The notes under the pieces were generated by a model. That model made no database searches. It had not been told where the DNA came from and saw nothing but the letters and a program-made list of their open reading frames with translations. A program made the translations under genes and the position numbers. Below, one piece after another: positions 10,567-21,780 of a stretch of DNA of 64,000 bases (the stretch's first letter is position 1; each line of letters opens with the position of its first letter). This DNA comes from Parietaria judaica. Taxonomy: Eukaryota > Streptophyta > Magnoliopsida > Rosales > Urticaceae. The stretch covers positions 57,152,724 through 57,216,723 of the forward strand of contig OX940860.1 in NCBI GenBank assembly GCA_954871525.1. Direction: 5' to 3'.

Positions 10567-10800
10567 TGTCACAGGGTCAAACGGACCCGCCCGCAAGACT
10601 CCCGTGCGGCACTCGGTAAGTCCGTTAATTGAGTCAGCCATCCACACGTTTGTCGCCATCGCTGGTTTCTCCCTGCCTTGGGTTCATCAGGAGAGCGGCT
10701 TCAGCTCCCGACCAGCACTACGCCACAGGCAACGGGATGGCAAGTCCTCGAGGCTTGCCGTAGTCGCCTAGCCCTTCTTTGTGCCCGTGTGCGGGTGTCC
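10567..10800 (-). repeat. gypsy A 5' LTR remnant (3' part)
   Basis: About 230 bp immediately upstream of the PBS, ending GTGACA. The expected LTR start TGTCACACCC is absent; the sequence is joined to the PBS side of element B. Confidence 0.65.
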
Positions 10801-10802
10801 AT

Positions 10803-12120
10803 CCCCGACAACGGCGCCAAAAACTTGTTGTGAATTTTCTACGCAAGTATACGTATCGAAAACAAGAAATATAATGATAAGAAAAGTCGATCCCACGAAG
10901 AATTGTTACTATTAAATTTGCTAATTACTAGTTTTATGTCACCTTAATTTTATCTAAACAATTAAATTTTTGCAATACGATTAATTAAATAAGAACTGAA
11001 AAATAAATACTATGAAATAAAAGTTTTGGACAAATAGGAAAATATAGGATCACAATCATTCCTCAACACTTCACCGGATTATTCATATCATTCCTATGAT
11101 AATTAAATTGCTATAAGTTGTTAACCAAGACCCCTAATGCATCAAAAAGAACTCTTCCGATATTCAATTCGAGTTATCTTTCCTAACTAATTCACCATAT
11201 TCCTATGTGAATTAAATTACGAACGATTCATTAAGCATGTGTTCTTAACGGGTTACACATGTTACATAGGTATATTCATATCCTACATAAACTCAAGATT
11301 TCCATCATAGATCATGCGTTATCCTATCTTCGGCTAAACACAAATTTCCTTTTTCCAAAGTTCCTAGGGTTTACCAAATCAATTTAATTGGTGATCAAAC
11401 AATCAAAAGCAATAAGCAAAGGATAGAATAAACAAACTTAAGCAATTGTCATTAATCAAAGAAATGATAATCCAAATCAAGCTACATGTGAGTTTCGATC
11501 ACAATCCTATGAACGGTTTAGCTCATGATGAATTTAGAGCATAAACAAATCACAAAGAGATACATAATAGAGAAAGAAATTCAGCAAAGAAGATGATACT
11601 AATGGAGAGAATCTCTGAGGTGATCTTCGTCTCCACCGTTCTTCTTCGCAAAACCCGATCTCCAATGGCGTTCTTCGCGTTTCCTAGCCTCTTATGATGT
11701 TTTTCTCCCCCAAAATTCGTCCCTTAATCCATCTTTTTGATTCCTTTATATAACCTCCTCAATAGGTTAAGTTTAGGCTAAAAATAACCTAATTCGCGAA
11801 ACAGTGGTGCTGGGGCACGGGAAATTCTGTGCTGGGGCACAGCGTGATTTCTGAGCTTCTTGATGGGGCACTGAAAATCTGTGCCGCGGCACCAAGTTGC
11901 TGCCTGGGATTTTTAATTTTGGATTTTTGGGCATGTAAAACTTCGTTCAAATGACTCTATTCATCTCGATCTTCAATTAAATCACAATCCACTCATATAA
12001 CTCCTAAATAAACAAAAACACTAAAAGAAACACATTAAATGGCTCTTGGATAAACAAAACGCTAAGTGAAAGTACTCAATTTATCGGTATAAAACCGACT
12101 CATCAAATACTCCCAAACTT
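10803..12120 (-). mobile_element. gypsy B LTR with PBS on one side and PPT on the other
   Basis: The LTR runs 12105 to 10826 on the minus strand, TGATGAGTCGG to TTCACAACA. On its downstream side is TGGCGCCGTTGTCGGGG (10819-10803), one mismatch from the complement of plant tRNA-Asp(GUC). On its upstream side is AAGTTTGGGAGTATT (12120-12106), a polypurine tract. The LTR is thus flanked by internal sequence on both sides, as in the shared LTR of a tandem or recombined element. A TATA motif (CTTTATATA, 11744-11752, minus-strand TATATAAAG) lies within it. Confidence 0.7.
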
Positions 12121-13010
12121 ATCATTTGTTCGTTCTCGAGCAAACAAAAAGAAATACAAAACCTAAAGAAAACACCCAAACCTAAAAACTTAAAAAAAAA
12201 TAAAATAAAAATCGATCGTGAGTATAAATTCTTTATGACCAATACATGCTTAAAAACTATATTTATCAAGGGAAATTCAAAATGTCACTTGCTAACTATT
12301 GTCTTACCTGTCTCGGTCCCCCCCAAACTTGTATTCGTGCTTATTTCTCATTTTTGGACACCTGCTACCATGATGAGTTTCCATTTACCACAAAGCATGT
12401 TAAATCATAGTTTTGAATTACATAGGCTCATTTTTCATTAACTTTCTCCACTAATTTTGACAATGCAACACCAAAGATCATTAGGACTTTAAAGGCTTGA
12501 AGTGTGGGATTAGGTCAAGGGTGAGTGTGGATGTGAATATGGGTAGTCGAGTAAAGGATATGATTGGAAGTGATTATGACTCAATTACTCTCAGTAAATG
12601 ATCATTCAACGCCTATACATAGAGCTCTCTTCATCGTCTTTCTCGGAAAATTACTCTAAACTTGATTGTTGTCCTCCAAACTTCCTCGTGGCAAAGCACT
12701 TGTGACCTTGTCTTTCCATCTTTATTTTTAGTGAAAAAAATTCTTTTCTTTTTTTTTTTTGTTTTTTTTTTGTTTTTTGTTTTAGTTTATGGTTGTTTTG
12801 CTAGATTTGAGTAATAATTTGATATGACCCTACATGCTTGCTCGCTATATTTTTTTAGGGAAATAAAAAATGTCTATACATGTATGCTTGGTGATTCTAT
12901 TGTTTTGCTCGTATTTGGTCTTTCTTGAACAAGTTGAGTACGGAATTTTGAATTATTAGGGCATATTAATTTATCTAATATTCTTATTTAAATTTAAACA
13001 AAAACAAATT
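12121..13010. other. AT-rich region, probable gypsy B 3' internal sequence
   Basis: Non-coding, AT-rich, with long T runs near 12740-12780 and a C run at 12319-12326. Adjacent to the PPT of LTR B, it is probably the 3' untranslated internal part of that element. No protein domain is seen. Its right edge meets a Helitron terminus. Confidence 0.45.
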
Positions 13011-13045
13011 ATCGCCACCGCGCGGAGCGCGGTGCTGTCCACTAA
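13011..13045 (+). mobile_element. Helitron 3' terminus
   Basis: CACCGCGC-GGA-GCGCGGTG forms an 8-bp GC hairpin (13016-13034), followed by CTGTCCACTAA and then T. A hairpin about 10 bases before CTRR, with insertion before T, defines Helitron 3' ends. The sequence ATCGCCACCG-hairpin-GGTGC-GTCCACTA matches the terminus at 54085-54118, so both belong to one family. The 5' end was not found. Confidence 0.65.
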
Positions 13046-13248
13046 TTAAGGAGAAGGGAGATAAATAATAGGTCTTAATGTTATTCCGACTTGGTTTTAC
13101 ATCTTACCGAATAAGAGGTCATTTAGACCCATTAAGAGCTTTTAAAAGAAAAGAAAAAAAAATGCAATTAATATATCTAGATCTAACCCATTAAATTTCA
13201 GATGTCTATGAAGTGCAAATAAACAAACCAGTCTCTCAAGTAGACTGG

Positions 13249-13266
13249 CGCCACCGCGCGGTGGCG
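13249..13266. repeat. perfect 18-bp GC-rich palindrome
   Basis: CGCCACCGCGCGGTGGCG is its own reverse complement. It begins like the Helitron 3' ends (CGCCACCG) and is followed 7 bases later by CACTAA, but the next base is C rather than T. It could be a degenerate relative of those ends. Confidence 0.5.
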
Positions 13267-13712
13267 TATTATCACTAACAAATTTAGATGATTTTTATAT
13301 ATTAATAAAGATTTACATAAATATTAAAATTATGATCAGTAGGCCTAATTTTGGGTTCTGTATTTTTGAGTGGCAGCGCCCGGGAAAGAAGTCCCCTCCG
13401 ACTCCTGGCGCAGTGTCTGTATTCTGAACCCGTCCCCTCAGCCCAAACTAGGCTTTCACTCGCTTCCCCGGCCAGCACTCGTTTGAGCGATCACTTTAGT
13501 CGACATGATGCGACAGTACAATACAACGAGGACACTTCTAGGTATTAAGATAAGATTGTGTCATCTTTAAATACCAAATTTATTAAATTAGTAATTAAGT
13601 TGCACCAACTTTATGACAAACATATAATGTAAAAATAAAAAATAAAAACTCTATAAAAATTATTATGCCAACTTGAGTATTAACTTTTATTCGAGTCACA
13701 ATTCATATATTT

Positions 13713-14424
13713 ATGGGGTGAATAAACAGGTATTCGATGCGGTACTTGACAAATAATAGACCGTATACCGCATTTTGATATTTTTATAATGAAAATAGAA
13801 TATCTATTATAAGATGATAACCGCATTTACCGTAAAATCGGTATTCGGTTTTGGTTGCGGTAATATCATATATATTTTTACAACATTTACCGCTTCTAAG
13901 ATCCACCAAATATAACTATTATACAAAGAAGTAATGAAGCCTCAAAATACATCAATAACACTGATAAAATTCTTATAAGTCATCACAACATTGAAGCAAG
14001 AAGTTATAACTCAAATAATGACTAATAACTTTAAATTCTAAACTCTTACTTCTTTATCTTAATTTATCACCATCAACAATTACATCAAAAAGTCTCTACC
14101 ATCCATAACTACATAATTAAATAGGTATTGCAACTGGAGTGGATGAACAAATATTTTCAATATCGTTATAAGTATAGCTATTATCGATAGAAAATATAAT
14201 ATTAGATTTAATTATATTTATTAAGCAGTATAAACGAGTATGCGATTATGGTTTTCAGATCAAAACCGAAAATCATGTTTTAATCCAATCAGACTATTCT
14301 ATTTTTATTCGGTATATTCAATTTTAACCGCTTTAATTTGATTAGCGGTTTAATCGGTATCGGATGAATCGATTTTCGATGATAATAAAAAAATGGTCAA
14401 CTGCTTCTTCTTTTTTCACCCCTA
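13713..14424. mobile_element. degenerate hAT-type non-autonomous element
   Basis: The left end reads ATGGGGTGAATAAACAGGTATTCG; the right end reads TTTTTTCACCCCTA, giving a short inverted GGGGTGAA terminus. The interior has GCGGTA/ATCGGT-type repeats near both ends, typical of plant hAT elements with AGGGGTG termini. No clean 8-bp duplication was found, so the boundaries are approximate. Confidence 0.45.
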
Positions 14425-14503
14425 CATTTTTTTCACATGAGATTTGTTTTTTTCTTTATTGTTTTTTTTTTTCTTGCGTACTCCTTGATTTGGTAGTGCA
14501 AAG

Positions 14504-15544
14504 CAAGGTTTCAAATACCGCTTGCCGATTTCGTTTCGCATTTTCCGTTTTACGGATATATCGCTTGCCGATGGGTATGTCGATGGGCAAATCGTAAAAA
14601 AAGGGCATGCCGCATACCGCATATACCGCACTTTTCGCATGGGCATACCGCATGCCGATGGGGTTTTCGACGGATATTTTGTAAAAAATATTTGAGTATT
14701 TAAGCAAGATATTTATATAGGTTCAAAACTACATATTTAATAAATACAAGACATAATTGTATACAACAAAACACATTTGTAACTTAAATATGTAGGTGAA
14801 ATGTATAATATTAAGTCACTTTATTAGTTTAAGTGTATAATATTAAGTCAAATTATTATGTGAAGTGAATATGTATGTTAATTAAGTGTGTAATATTAAG
14901 TGAATATGCATGTTAATTGTATATGTATGTTAACAAATTTAATATTAGTTGTAGTGTATAATATTAAATGAATATGTATATTAAGTGTATATGTATGTTA
15001 GGTGAAGTTAATATGTATGTTAAGTGTATAATATTATTTGAAGTGTGTAATATTAAGTTAAATTATTAGGTGAAGTGTATGTGTATGTGTATGTTTAGTG
15101 TGAATGTGTGATATTAGTTGAATAACAAAAAGTCCCACATTGATAGATGACAAGAGTTTGGTGATGTTTATACACCAAATATTAGGGACAAGGACTTGGG
15201 CCCTTTGGGTCATAGGATTTTGTGGATTGGGGAGGCGCGCACCGCGACCGTGGCGGGGCGGGGTGGGGTGGGGTGCTCTTGTGTGAGTATAATTATTTTT
15301 GCCGAAAGTTTAATTGGTATTTTTGCTAAAATCTAACCAAAAATGTGATTTTTGCTAAAAATCCAACCATTTTTTGCAGTTTTTACTCACAAAAACGACA
15401 AACGATTTTCCACCCACCTGCCCGTACGAATTTCGCGAAGTTTGGTAAAAATCCAACGAAACGACGAGGCTTTCGTTTCGCATACCTCCGAAAAACGAAA
15501 ATCGGTCGAAATGTCGTTGGAAATTCGCGAAATTTAAAATCTTG
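14504..15544. mobile_element. hAT non-autonomous element, 1041 bp, 8-bp TSD
   Basis: Left terminus CAAGGTTTCAAATACCG (14504-14520) and right terminus CGAAATTTAAAATCTTG (15528-15544) are imperfect 17-bp inverted repeats. GTGCAAAG is directly duplicated at 14496-14503 and 15545-15552; a perfect 8-bp duplication is the hAT signature. GATATATCGCTTGCCGATGGG lies near 14556. There is no transposase gene; the interior is AT-rich with ATTAAGTG/TGTATGTTA repeats and a GC-rich segment near 15230-15270. Confidence 0.88.
15131..15172 (+). promoter_or_regulatory. snRNA-type promoter-like pair (USE and TATA)
   Basis: AGTCCCACATTG (15131-15142) is one base from the plant snRNA upstream sequence element RTCCCACATCG. 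TTTATA at 15167-15172 follows after 24 bases, the spacing typical of plant U6-type RNA polymerase III promoters. No U6 sequence follows. It lies inside the hAT element at 14504-15544. Confidence 0.4.
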
Positions 15545-15552
15545 GTGCAAAG

Positions 15553-16236
15553 TGACCTTGTATTTTTTACTTTTATAATATATAAATTTTTAGTTTAAAT
15601 CAAAGATTATTCATAATTTAGTTTATATATCTTACTTCTATAACATATAATTTTTCAGTTTAAATCATACATTATTTATAGTACTTTAGATTAGATCGTG
15701 CAATTTTTATTACTTGATTTTAGAATATTAACTAATAAAAAACATATTCATAATGATACATTATTTATACTTTAGTTTAGATCATATATTGTTTATTATT
15801 TGACTTTAAAATATTAACCAATAAATAATGTATTCATGATCCAAAACAGTCCAATATCGAGAGGCCCAATTTTTTCGAGACCGGGACTGAAAATAGACCA
15901 AAACCGGCTCTGGTTTTGCGTCTAAGATAACAACAAAAGCTCGTTTCGAGATGGTAAGTTACACCAAATCAAATTCAATTCAAGGAAAATACAACCAATT
16001 AAGCCATCGCTTTACTCTCTTTTGTTTTTTTGGTATTTTCCGTTAAGATCTAGATGAAACAAAAAGAAGAAACTATGACAATATTACATTGCAAAACCAA
16101 ACATTTATCATACAACAAAAGCTAATAAGAACTAGCACATCATTATTCCTAACCTTCGAAAAATGATTTTCTTTTCTTCTTTTCACCAACTTTTTTGGTC
16201 TACACAATAACTGGTGGAAGCACCGGCACAAGCTGT
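15553..16236. other. AT-rich DNA and BPM 3' flank, nothing else recognised
   Basis: AT-rich with weak internal repetition (ATATTAAC-AATAAA and TTATTTATA phrases between 15700 and 15845). The last 150-200 bp before 16237 probably hold the BPM 3' untranslated region. No other gene is seen. Confidence 0.5.
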
Positions 16237-19200
16237 TTATTGTAGCCTCTGCTTCACTCGACGGCCATTGAAGTCGCTTCCGTCAAGAAAAGCATCGTTG
16301 CGGTGTCTGAAGACCGCACCGCTATGCTCACTCGCCACGAATTGCAAGAGATCCGTTATCACGGACGGGCAGCTTTGCTTCAAGTAGTCGAAACCATCTG
16401 TTTTCATCACAGCTGAGACATGAAAACACCCAGTAATCTGGTCAGATAAACTACAAACTTTATTACTGCAAAAAGAATTTTTTTGATATTTTATAGCTAT
16501 GCCCTTTAGACTTTGTCATATTGTTGAGGAATTTTTGTAGCAATTTTCCTCTATATTGTAAACCCTCTAGCAATTAAACAATGACAATTTCCGACAAATT
16601 TTAATCCAATAAAATATATAAATTACTAAACAATAAAATAATTATATTTATAAAAAAATGGATCAAGCGCGGGTTCACTGTTCTGATTTGTGAAAACCGG
16701 CCCTGGAGACGGTAATAAATTTCAGCCCTAAATACGAATATATGTAAAAGGGAAAAAGTGCGACAAATTACAAGTTCAGGGGAGAAACTGCTGCAAAAAG
16801 AAAGATCATATTGCGGACTGCAACACAACAAGTTTTAGGGTATAGCAACAACTTACTCATTATGTCAGCTTATATATTCAAAATTGAGCTTGAAACTCAA
16901 GAAGCAACTACTTTGATGCGTTCGAAATAAAATGATGAGAAATATTTATATATAAGAAGAATAAAGCTCACCTCCGAGATTTAATGAAAATTTATTTTTT
17001 TAAAAAAAGGAATAAAACTCACCTCCGAGATTTTCAGGCGTCGCCACAAACTTGAGGCACACGGATTTCAACTGGAAGCAGTGATGCTGCTCCGCCAAGG
17101 CTAACGTCGTCGCTACGGTGTTGATTGCCACTTGCTCACAGAGAGTAGCTTCACATATCAATCTGAGCCTTTCCACGCCATACCGATCAGCCGCAGCAAG
17201 CAAGTGCTGAGCCATCAAAGTTGAAGCGCAGTTTGAACTCGTACCAGTGAGCTCTTCAATGGCGGGCAAAGAATCCCAGTACATAAAATGGAGCAAAACC
17301 TGCAGAGGTGAAAGATGGGATAAAATTGACACGTTATTTCTCGCGTAAAATTACCGAATCACGTCAGGTACCTCAGTACGTGGAGGCTAGTTTGACCTTC
17401 TGTCACGTATCAGATACGTCAACCAACTCCACCTTTTCCCCCGGGAAAAAAATGGAAAATAGAATAAAGATGAAATAAATAAATTAACTTATAGCATGCT
17501 AAAATATGGAAGATGAAAAATATCATCACCGAAAGCCGAAAGGTACTGCATCTTCGTTCTTAATCATATTATTTGAAAACGAGCAAAAACAGATTAAAAC
17601 TGGAATTCCCAATAATCGATTAAAAAAAATCCGCCATGCAAATCTCTAAAAACAAAACTCATATTTAAATCATGATTTACATAGAAAACGACAAGGAAGT
17701 TATGATCGACCTTAAACACCGGAGCCTCCATGTCTTCGATTCTAATACATTGCGTATTCTGATCCTTCATGGGACCGAAAAGTTGAGCTCGAAAAACGGG
17801 CGACCGAGCTGCTAATACTAGCTTGTGAGCGGAGAAGCTTTCACCGTCGACTTCAAACTTTATATCAACCCCTTTTCCGCTCTCCAGTAGCTGCCCAAAG
17901 TGGTGACCCATGTTAGACGGCGACACTGGTATGGAATAAATCTTCGGCCCGTCCGTCCGTGACTTCACAACACCGACAATGCAGTTAACTGAGAGACAAT
18001 CATTTTTAAGATAATCTGACGTCTCCAAAGCAGTTCTCTTAAAGAAGCGCTTATAACCCCTGCAGGATCAAAACAAACCCATTAAACTCCAAAATCATAA
18101 CAATGAATCAACGAGAAGGTGACATCACCTAGGAAGCTAGATATCCGAAACAAAAATTTCAATGTAGCCATAGCTAGAAGCTAAAATATATTCTAAAGAC
18201 CGGTCAGTTTACCATAAGACTTCAATACCTTACAAATAAGATAATGAAAAAGTTTCAGAAACCAATAATACCCGATGACTCCATTCCATCCCATTACGTA
18301 TAAAATCTGATGGGCTAAACATAAAACTTAGGGTTATTAGTGGCAAAGGTACCAATTCCCTTTCAGAAAGTAATGACAAGTACCCGTTCTTTTTTTTGCC
18401 AGACAAAGTTACCAAACTCTAATAATAAGCACGCCACAGGTTCCAAAGGAGCCGCGAAAAAGATACCTGTGGCATGCTATCTTTAGAATATGGCAACTTG
18501 TCCAGCCAAAAAAAGAACGGGTACTTATCGTTACTTTTGAAGAAAATTGGTACTTTTGCCGCTAATATCCATAAAACTTAGCGTACTCAATCAGTTTGCT
18601 CTAAACAAAACAACCCAGAAAGGAAAATCATTCCTTTCTTGTAGGAAGATAGAGCAGGAGAAAAAGGAAAAAGCAGAGTATAATTAATTCAGAATTTAAG
18701 CCGACCACCTTCCAACTCCAACAAAGAAAATGGCTATTTATCACCGGTAGTAATTCGTATACACCTAACAAACACGACATTCGATGACGAACCAGAACCC
18801 TTAATGGGACCCAATTCCAAACTAAGCTATGTCATTGATTCATCGTCAAAACGCAAGATTCTCACCACATGCTTCCCCGGTACTTGAGCGTGTAGGGCCC
18901 GCTCTCGAGCACCCTCCCGAAATGTGTGTGCACCTTGTGGCGCTCGCGGCCGCTCTGATCGACGAGTGTGAGCTCGAACAGCGCCCTCACGTCGGTCCCC
19001 TCGCTCGCCAGCGCGATGAAGAGCGAGATGTAGGCCGCATTGTCCTCGGAACTCTTCCCGTCGGGGTAGAAGTAGACCGCCCACGAGTACCCGCCGACGG
19101 TGAACGTGTCCGACGCTATGAACTTCCCGATCCCGAGCCCCTTCGACAGCGAGTACCCCGTGATCTTTAACTGGTGCGTCCCGTTCATCGTCTCCGTCAC

Positions 19201-19299
19201 CGAAGCCGACGCCGTGGTCGCCGGAGACACCTCCGACGAAGACGGCGGGACCGCGGACGAAGACGACGGCCTCGATGGCTCTCGCAGAACCTTCCCCAT
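16237..19299 (-). CDS. BTB/POZ-MATH protein of the BPM family (CUL3 adaptor)
   Basis: Four exons on the minus strand: 19299-18866, 18059-17711, 17299-17023 and 16412-16237. They join in frame through GT-AG introns to give 411 residues and a TAA stop, close to the roughly 400 usual for Arabidopsis BPM proteins. Residues about 35-165 form the MATH domain ([42 protein letters not shown]). Residues about 193-320 form the BTB/POZ domain ([51 protein letters not shown]). The C-terminal helices end with [20 protein letters not shown]. Known BPM proteins link CUL3 ubiquitin ligase (BTB) to substrates (MATH). The gene looks intact. Intron 1 carries a MITE, and a hAT element sits about 560 bp upstream of the ATG. 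Confidence 0.9.
16960..17034 (-). repeat. 51-bp duplication of the exon 3 splice donor of BPM
   Basis: The phrase AATAAA-CTCACCTCCGAGATTT occurs twice, 51 bp apart (from 16960 and from 17011). The copy at 17011 holds the exon 3 end and donor (GGAG|GTGAGT); the copy in intron 3 carries a second donor (GGAG|GTGAGC at about 16972). Use of the second would read into an in-frame TAA. Confidence 0.65.
18332..18570. mobile_element. MULE-type MITE in BPM intron 1, 11-bp TSD
   Basis: A 239-bp foldback. The left arm begins GGTTATTAGTGGCAAAGGTA; the right arm, reverse-complemented, begins GGATATTAGCGGCAAAAGTA; the arms pair over about 75 bp. ATAAAACTTAG is directly repeated at 18321-18331 and 18571-18581. 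A 9-11 bp duplication with long terminal inverted repeats fits Mutator-like elements. No coding sequence. Confidence 0.78.
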
Positions 19300-19495
19300 T
19301 TCCCTTTCCGATTGGCCTCGAATTCGAAGAATTCTTCGGATCCGAAGCTAGGGTTTCCGGATTGAGCGAAATTCAGAGACTTGGCGAGAAAATCGCAGGA
19401 GAATTTCTCGGATTCGTGGCTGATTGGAAGAATTTTCGAGGAAAACGAGAGATCGTTGGTGAGAAAATCTAGGGTTTGAACTGGAGAGGAAAGGG

Positions 19496-19503
19496 AATTT
19501 ATA
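19496..19503 (-). promoter_or_regulatory. TATA box of the BPM gene
   Basis: TATAAATT on the minus strand, about 197 bp upstream of the ATG, allowing a 5' leader of roughly 165 bp. It lies between the hAT insertion and the coding region. Confidence 0.5.
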
Positions 19504-19856
19504 GAAAGATTTGAAGAAAAGAGAATCAGAGAGAAGAGCTTCGATGACTTGCGATATATGATTTCGAATTTTAATTATAGATAAATTAAATAAATATTTT
19601 GTCGTTTTCTTTTGGAACTTTTAACTTTAAGACGACGAAATTAATATTTTATTTAATATTTATCATTTAATTTTGTGAAAAGCAGAAATGCAATAACATT
19701 AAATAATTAATAAATGAGAAACGAATTGTCCCCGACTCCCTGCAACAAAAATTAGAGCCAAAATTCATTCCTACTATAATATAAAGTCACTATAAACTAA
19801 AACTTAAGAATTTACTTCTTTTGGATGGAAAAAGCTTCAAGTTTTAGGGATAGAAT

Positions 19857-20833
19857 CATGGTTTTAAATATCGATATCGTTTCGCACTCTCCATTTTACG
19901 GATATATCGCTTGCCGACGGGCATGCCGATGGATAAATCCGAAGAAAAAGATATATCGCTTGCCGATAATATCGCATTATTTCATGGATATATCGCTTGC
20001 CGATCGAAATATCGACGGATATTTTGGAAAATATTATAAGTATTTCAATCATATATTTATATATATGATAGATAGTTTCTAAATTACCTATTTAATAAAT
20101 AAAACGCATTCATAAATCATAATGTTATGAAAACACATAATATTACACAAAGTCACAAACATAGAATATAACATAATGTCAAGTGTCAACATAACATAGA
20201 ATAATAAAGTAGGCATCATAATAAAGTCTTAAAGTACGAAATACAAACATAACTACAAACATAGAGTACGAACTAGAAATATGAACATAATAGTCCGAAA
20301 CCGTAACAAATGATAATCGTCAAGTTTAACATACAAGTTGAAAATTTAACAAACCCTAAACATAAAACGTAAATCTCGAGCATACCTTGCGATTTTCCTC
20401 TAAAAATATTTCACAAACCCTAAAAATACTAATTTCCCCCAAATCAGCAAGCAAATTCCCAAATAGCCAAAATAACATGAAATAAGTGGAATTTCCATAG
20501 ACATACCTTGCGATTTTCACCAAAAACATGCGAAATATGGGAAGATTTGTGCTCCAGCTCGCGAAATTCGACGGAGAAGAGAGATACGCCGATAGCTAGT
20601 CGCGAAATAAGAGAAAGGAGGAAAGGGTTCTGAAGCTAGGTTTTTTTGGAAAATCGAGCACTTTATCCACGTTTTTAGGCTTAACCGAAAAAGATATTTT
20701 TTCGAAAAACCGAACGACATATCCCGATAAATCCGAAAACGACAACGATTTATTTGGAATATCGTACCGCGTATCTCATTTTAGCGGCATGTCGTGGATA
20801 TATCGTTGATACGCCGCGATATTTAAAACCATG
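19857..20833. mobile_element. hAT non-autonomous element, 977 bp, 8-bp TSD
   Basis: Termini CATGGTTTTAAATATCG (19857-19873) and CGATATTTAAAACCATG (20817-20833) are perfect 17-bp inverted repeats. GATAGAAT is duplicated exactly at 19849-19856 and 20834-20841. Near the left end ATATATCGCTTGCCGA recurs three times (about 19903, 19951 and 19989); near the right end a related TGGATATATCGTTGATACG occurs. It is non-coding and belongs to the same family as 14504-15544. Confidence 0.92.
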
Positions 20834-21555
20834 GATAGAATAATGATAATTGATATTATTATTATTATTATTTGCCCTCTTGATATTTTTTAAAAAAGAT
20901 GTATCGCGAGTTTTTCATTGGCTTTACGCTGTCTGTAATTAAACCATAACAATCACACATATTCAAAGATAGCATTAAGTATGTGACATAATTTTTTCTT
21001 TTTTATTTTTAAATTAGCTCCCGTTATTTTGCTATCGGATTGTTACCTAACGTTTATTGATCTTTAAAAATAATTAATCATATTAAAAAGCAAAAGGACA
21101 CAAGAATACAAGAGTATAACCGATAGTCCCCAAAATCCACTACAGTCAAAGGTACCGGTTTATTTTATTTTATTTTTAAAACCCGGATACGGACCAGTTC
21201 GGGAAAAAAAATTCCCGGACTGGTCCAGCTCCGGATATTTTTTTAAAATTTTTTATATTAATATTTTTTTATTGTTTAGTCTCTGATTTCGTTTAATTGT
21301 TCAAATCTAACATTTTGGTACTTAAGTTCGGTTCTAAAAAAAATAAATGTTTAAATTCTTCAATTATTTTGTGTGTTTTAAATATTTATAAATAAATATT
21401 TAATAAATAAAAGCATACAACAACAAAAGAAAGTAAATATGCATTTTTTATTCAACAAACTCGAAGGTCGGATACGGAAAGTACAACTACAACCAAAGGT
21501 CGAAAGGCAAAGAAAGTTTCAAAGTACAACGAGAAAACGAACAATTAAAAACGAA

Positions 21556-21780
21556 TTACATTTGAATATGTAAAAAGTAATTCGCCAATTCTCGGCCAAA
21601 CATATCGTTTTCTTGTTGTAGCTTCTTGGCCATAATCCAATCTCTTGAGAGCATAAGGATCTCGACCATCATTGACTTCGTTGACTTGCGACGAGGCTCT
21701 AACATCCTTCCGGCCATTGAGAATGCCGCCTCCGATGATACCGTTAAGACCGGGATTGTGAGAATGTCTCGAGCCAACAA
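21556..21780 (-). pseudogene. hAT transposase C-terminal fragment (left arm)
   Basis: MLARDILTIPVLTVSSEAAF followed by SMAGRMLEPRRKSTKSMMVE and LSRDWIMA is the conserved hAT dimerisation block (family form: LA-DILAIPVSTVASESAFSTGGR). Only about 75 residues remain; the catalytic core is absent. It is oriented away from the centre of the foldback. Confidence 0.85.

Larger units (their letters stand above)
7923..10800 (-). mobile_element. Ty3/gypsy element A, internally deleted
   Basis: Minus-strand order: remnant of the 5' LTR (10800-10567), PBS for initiator tRNA-Met (10564-10553), gag (10531-9659), protease fused to the extreme C-terminus of pol (9674-8436), purine tract (8532-8519), 3' LTR starting TGTCACACCCCC at 8518 and cut at about 7923 by the copia remnant. 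Reverse transcriptase, RNase H and most of integrase are missing. The LTR has matching inverted termini (TGTCAC/GTGACA). Confidence 0.8.

Noticed and set aside
13351..13548. 65-codon open frame
   Set aside because: No domain, no gene context, composition shaped by a local GC-rich patch.
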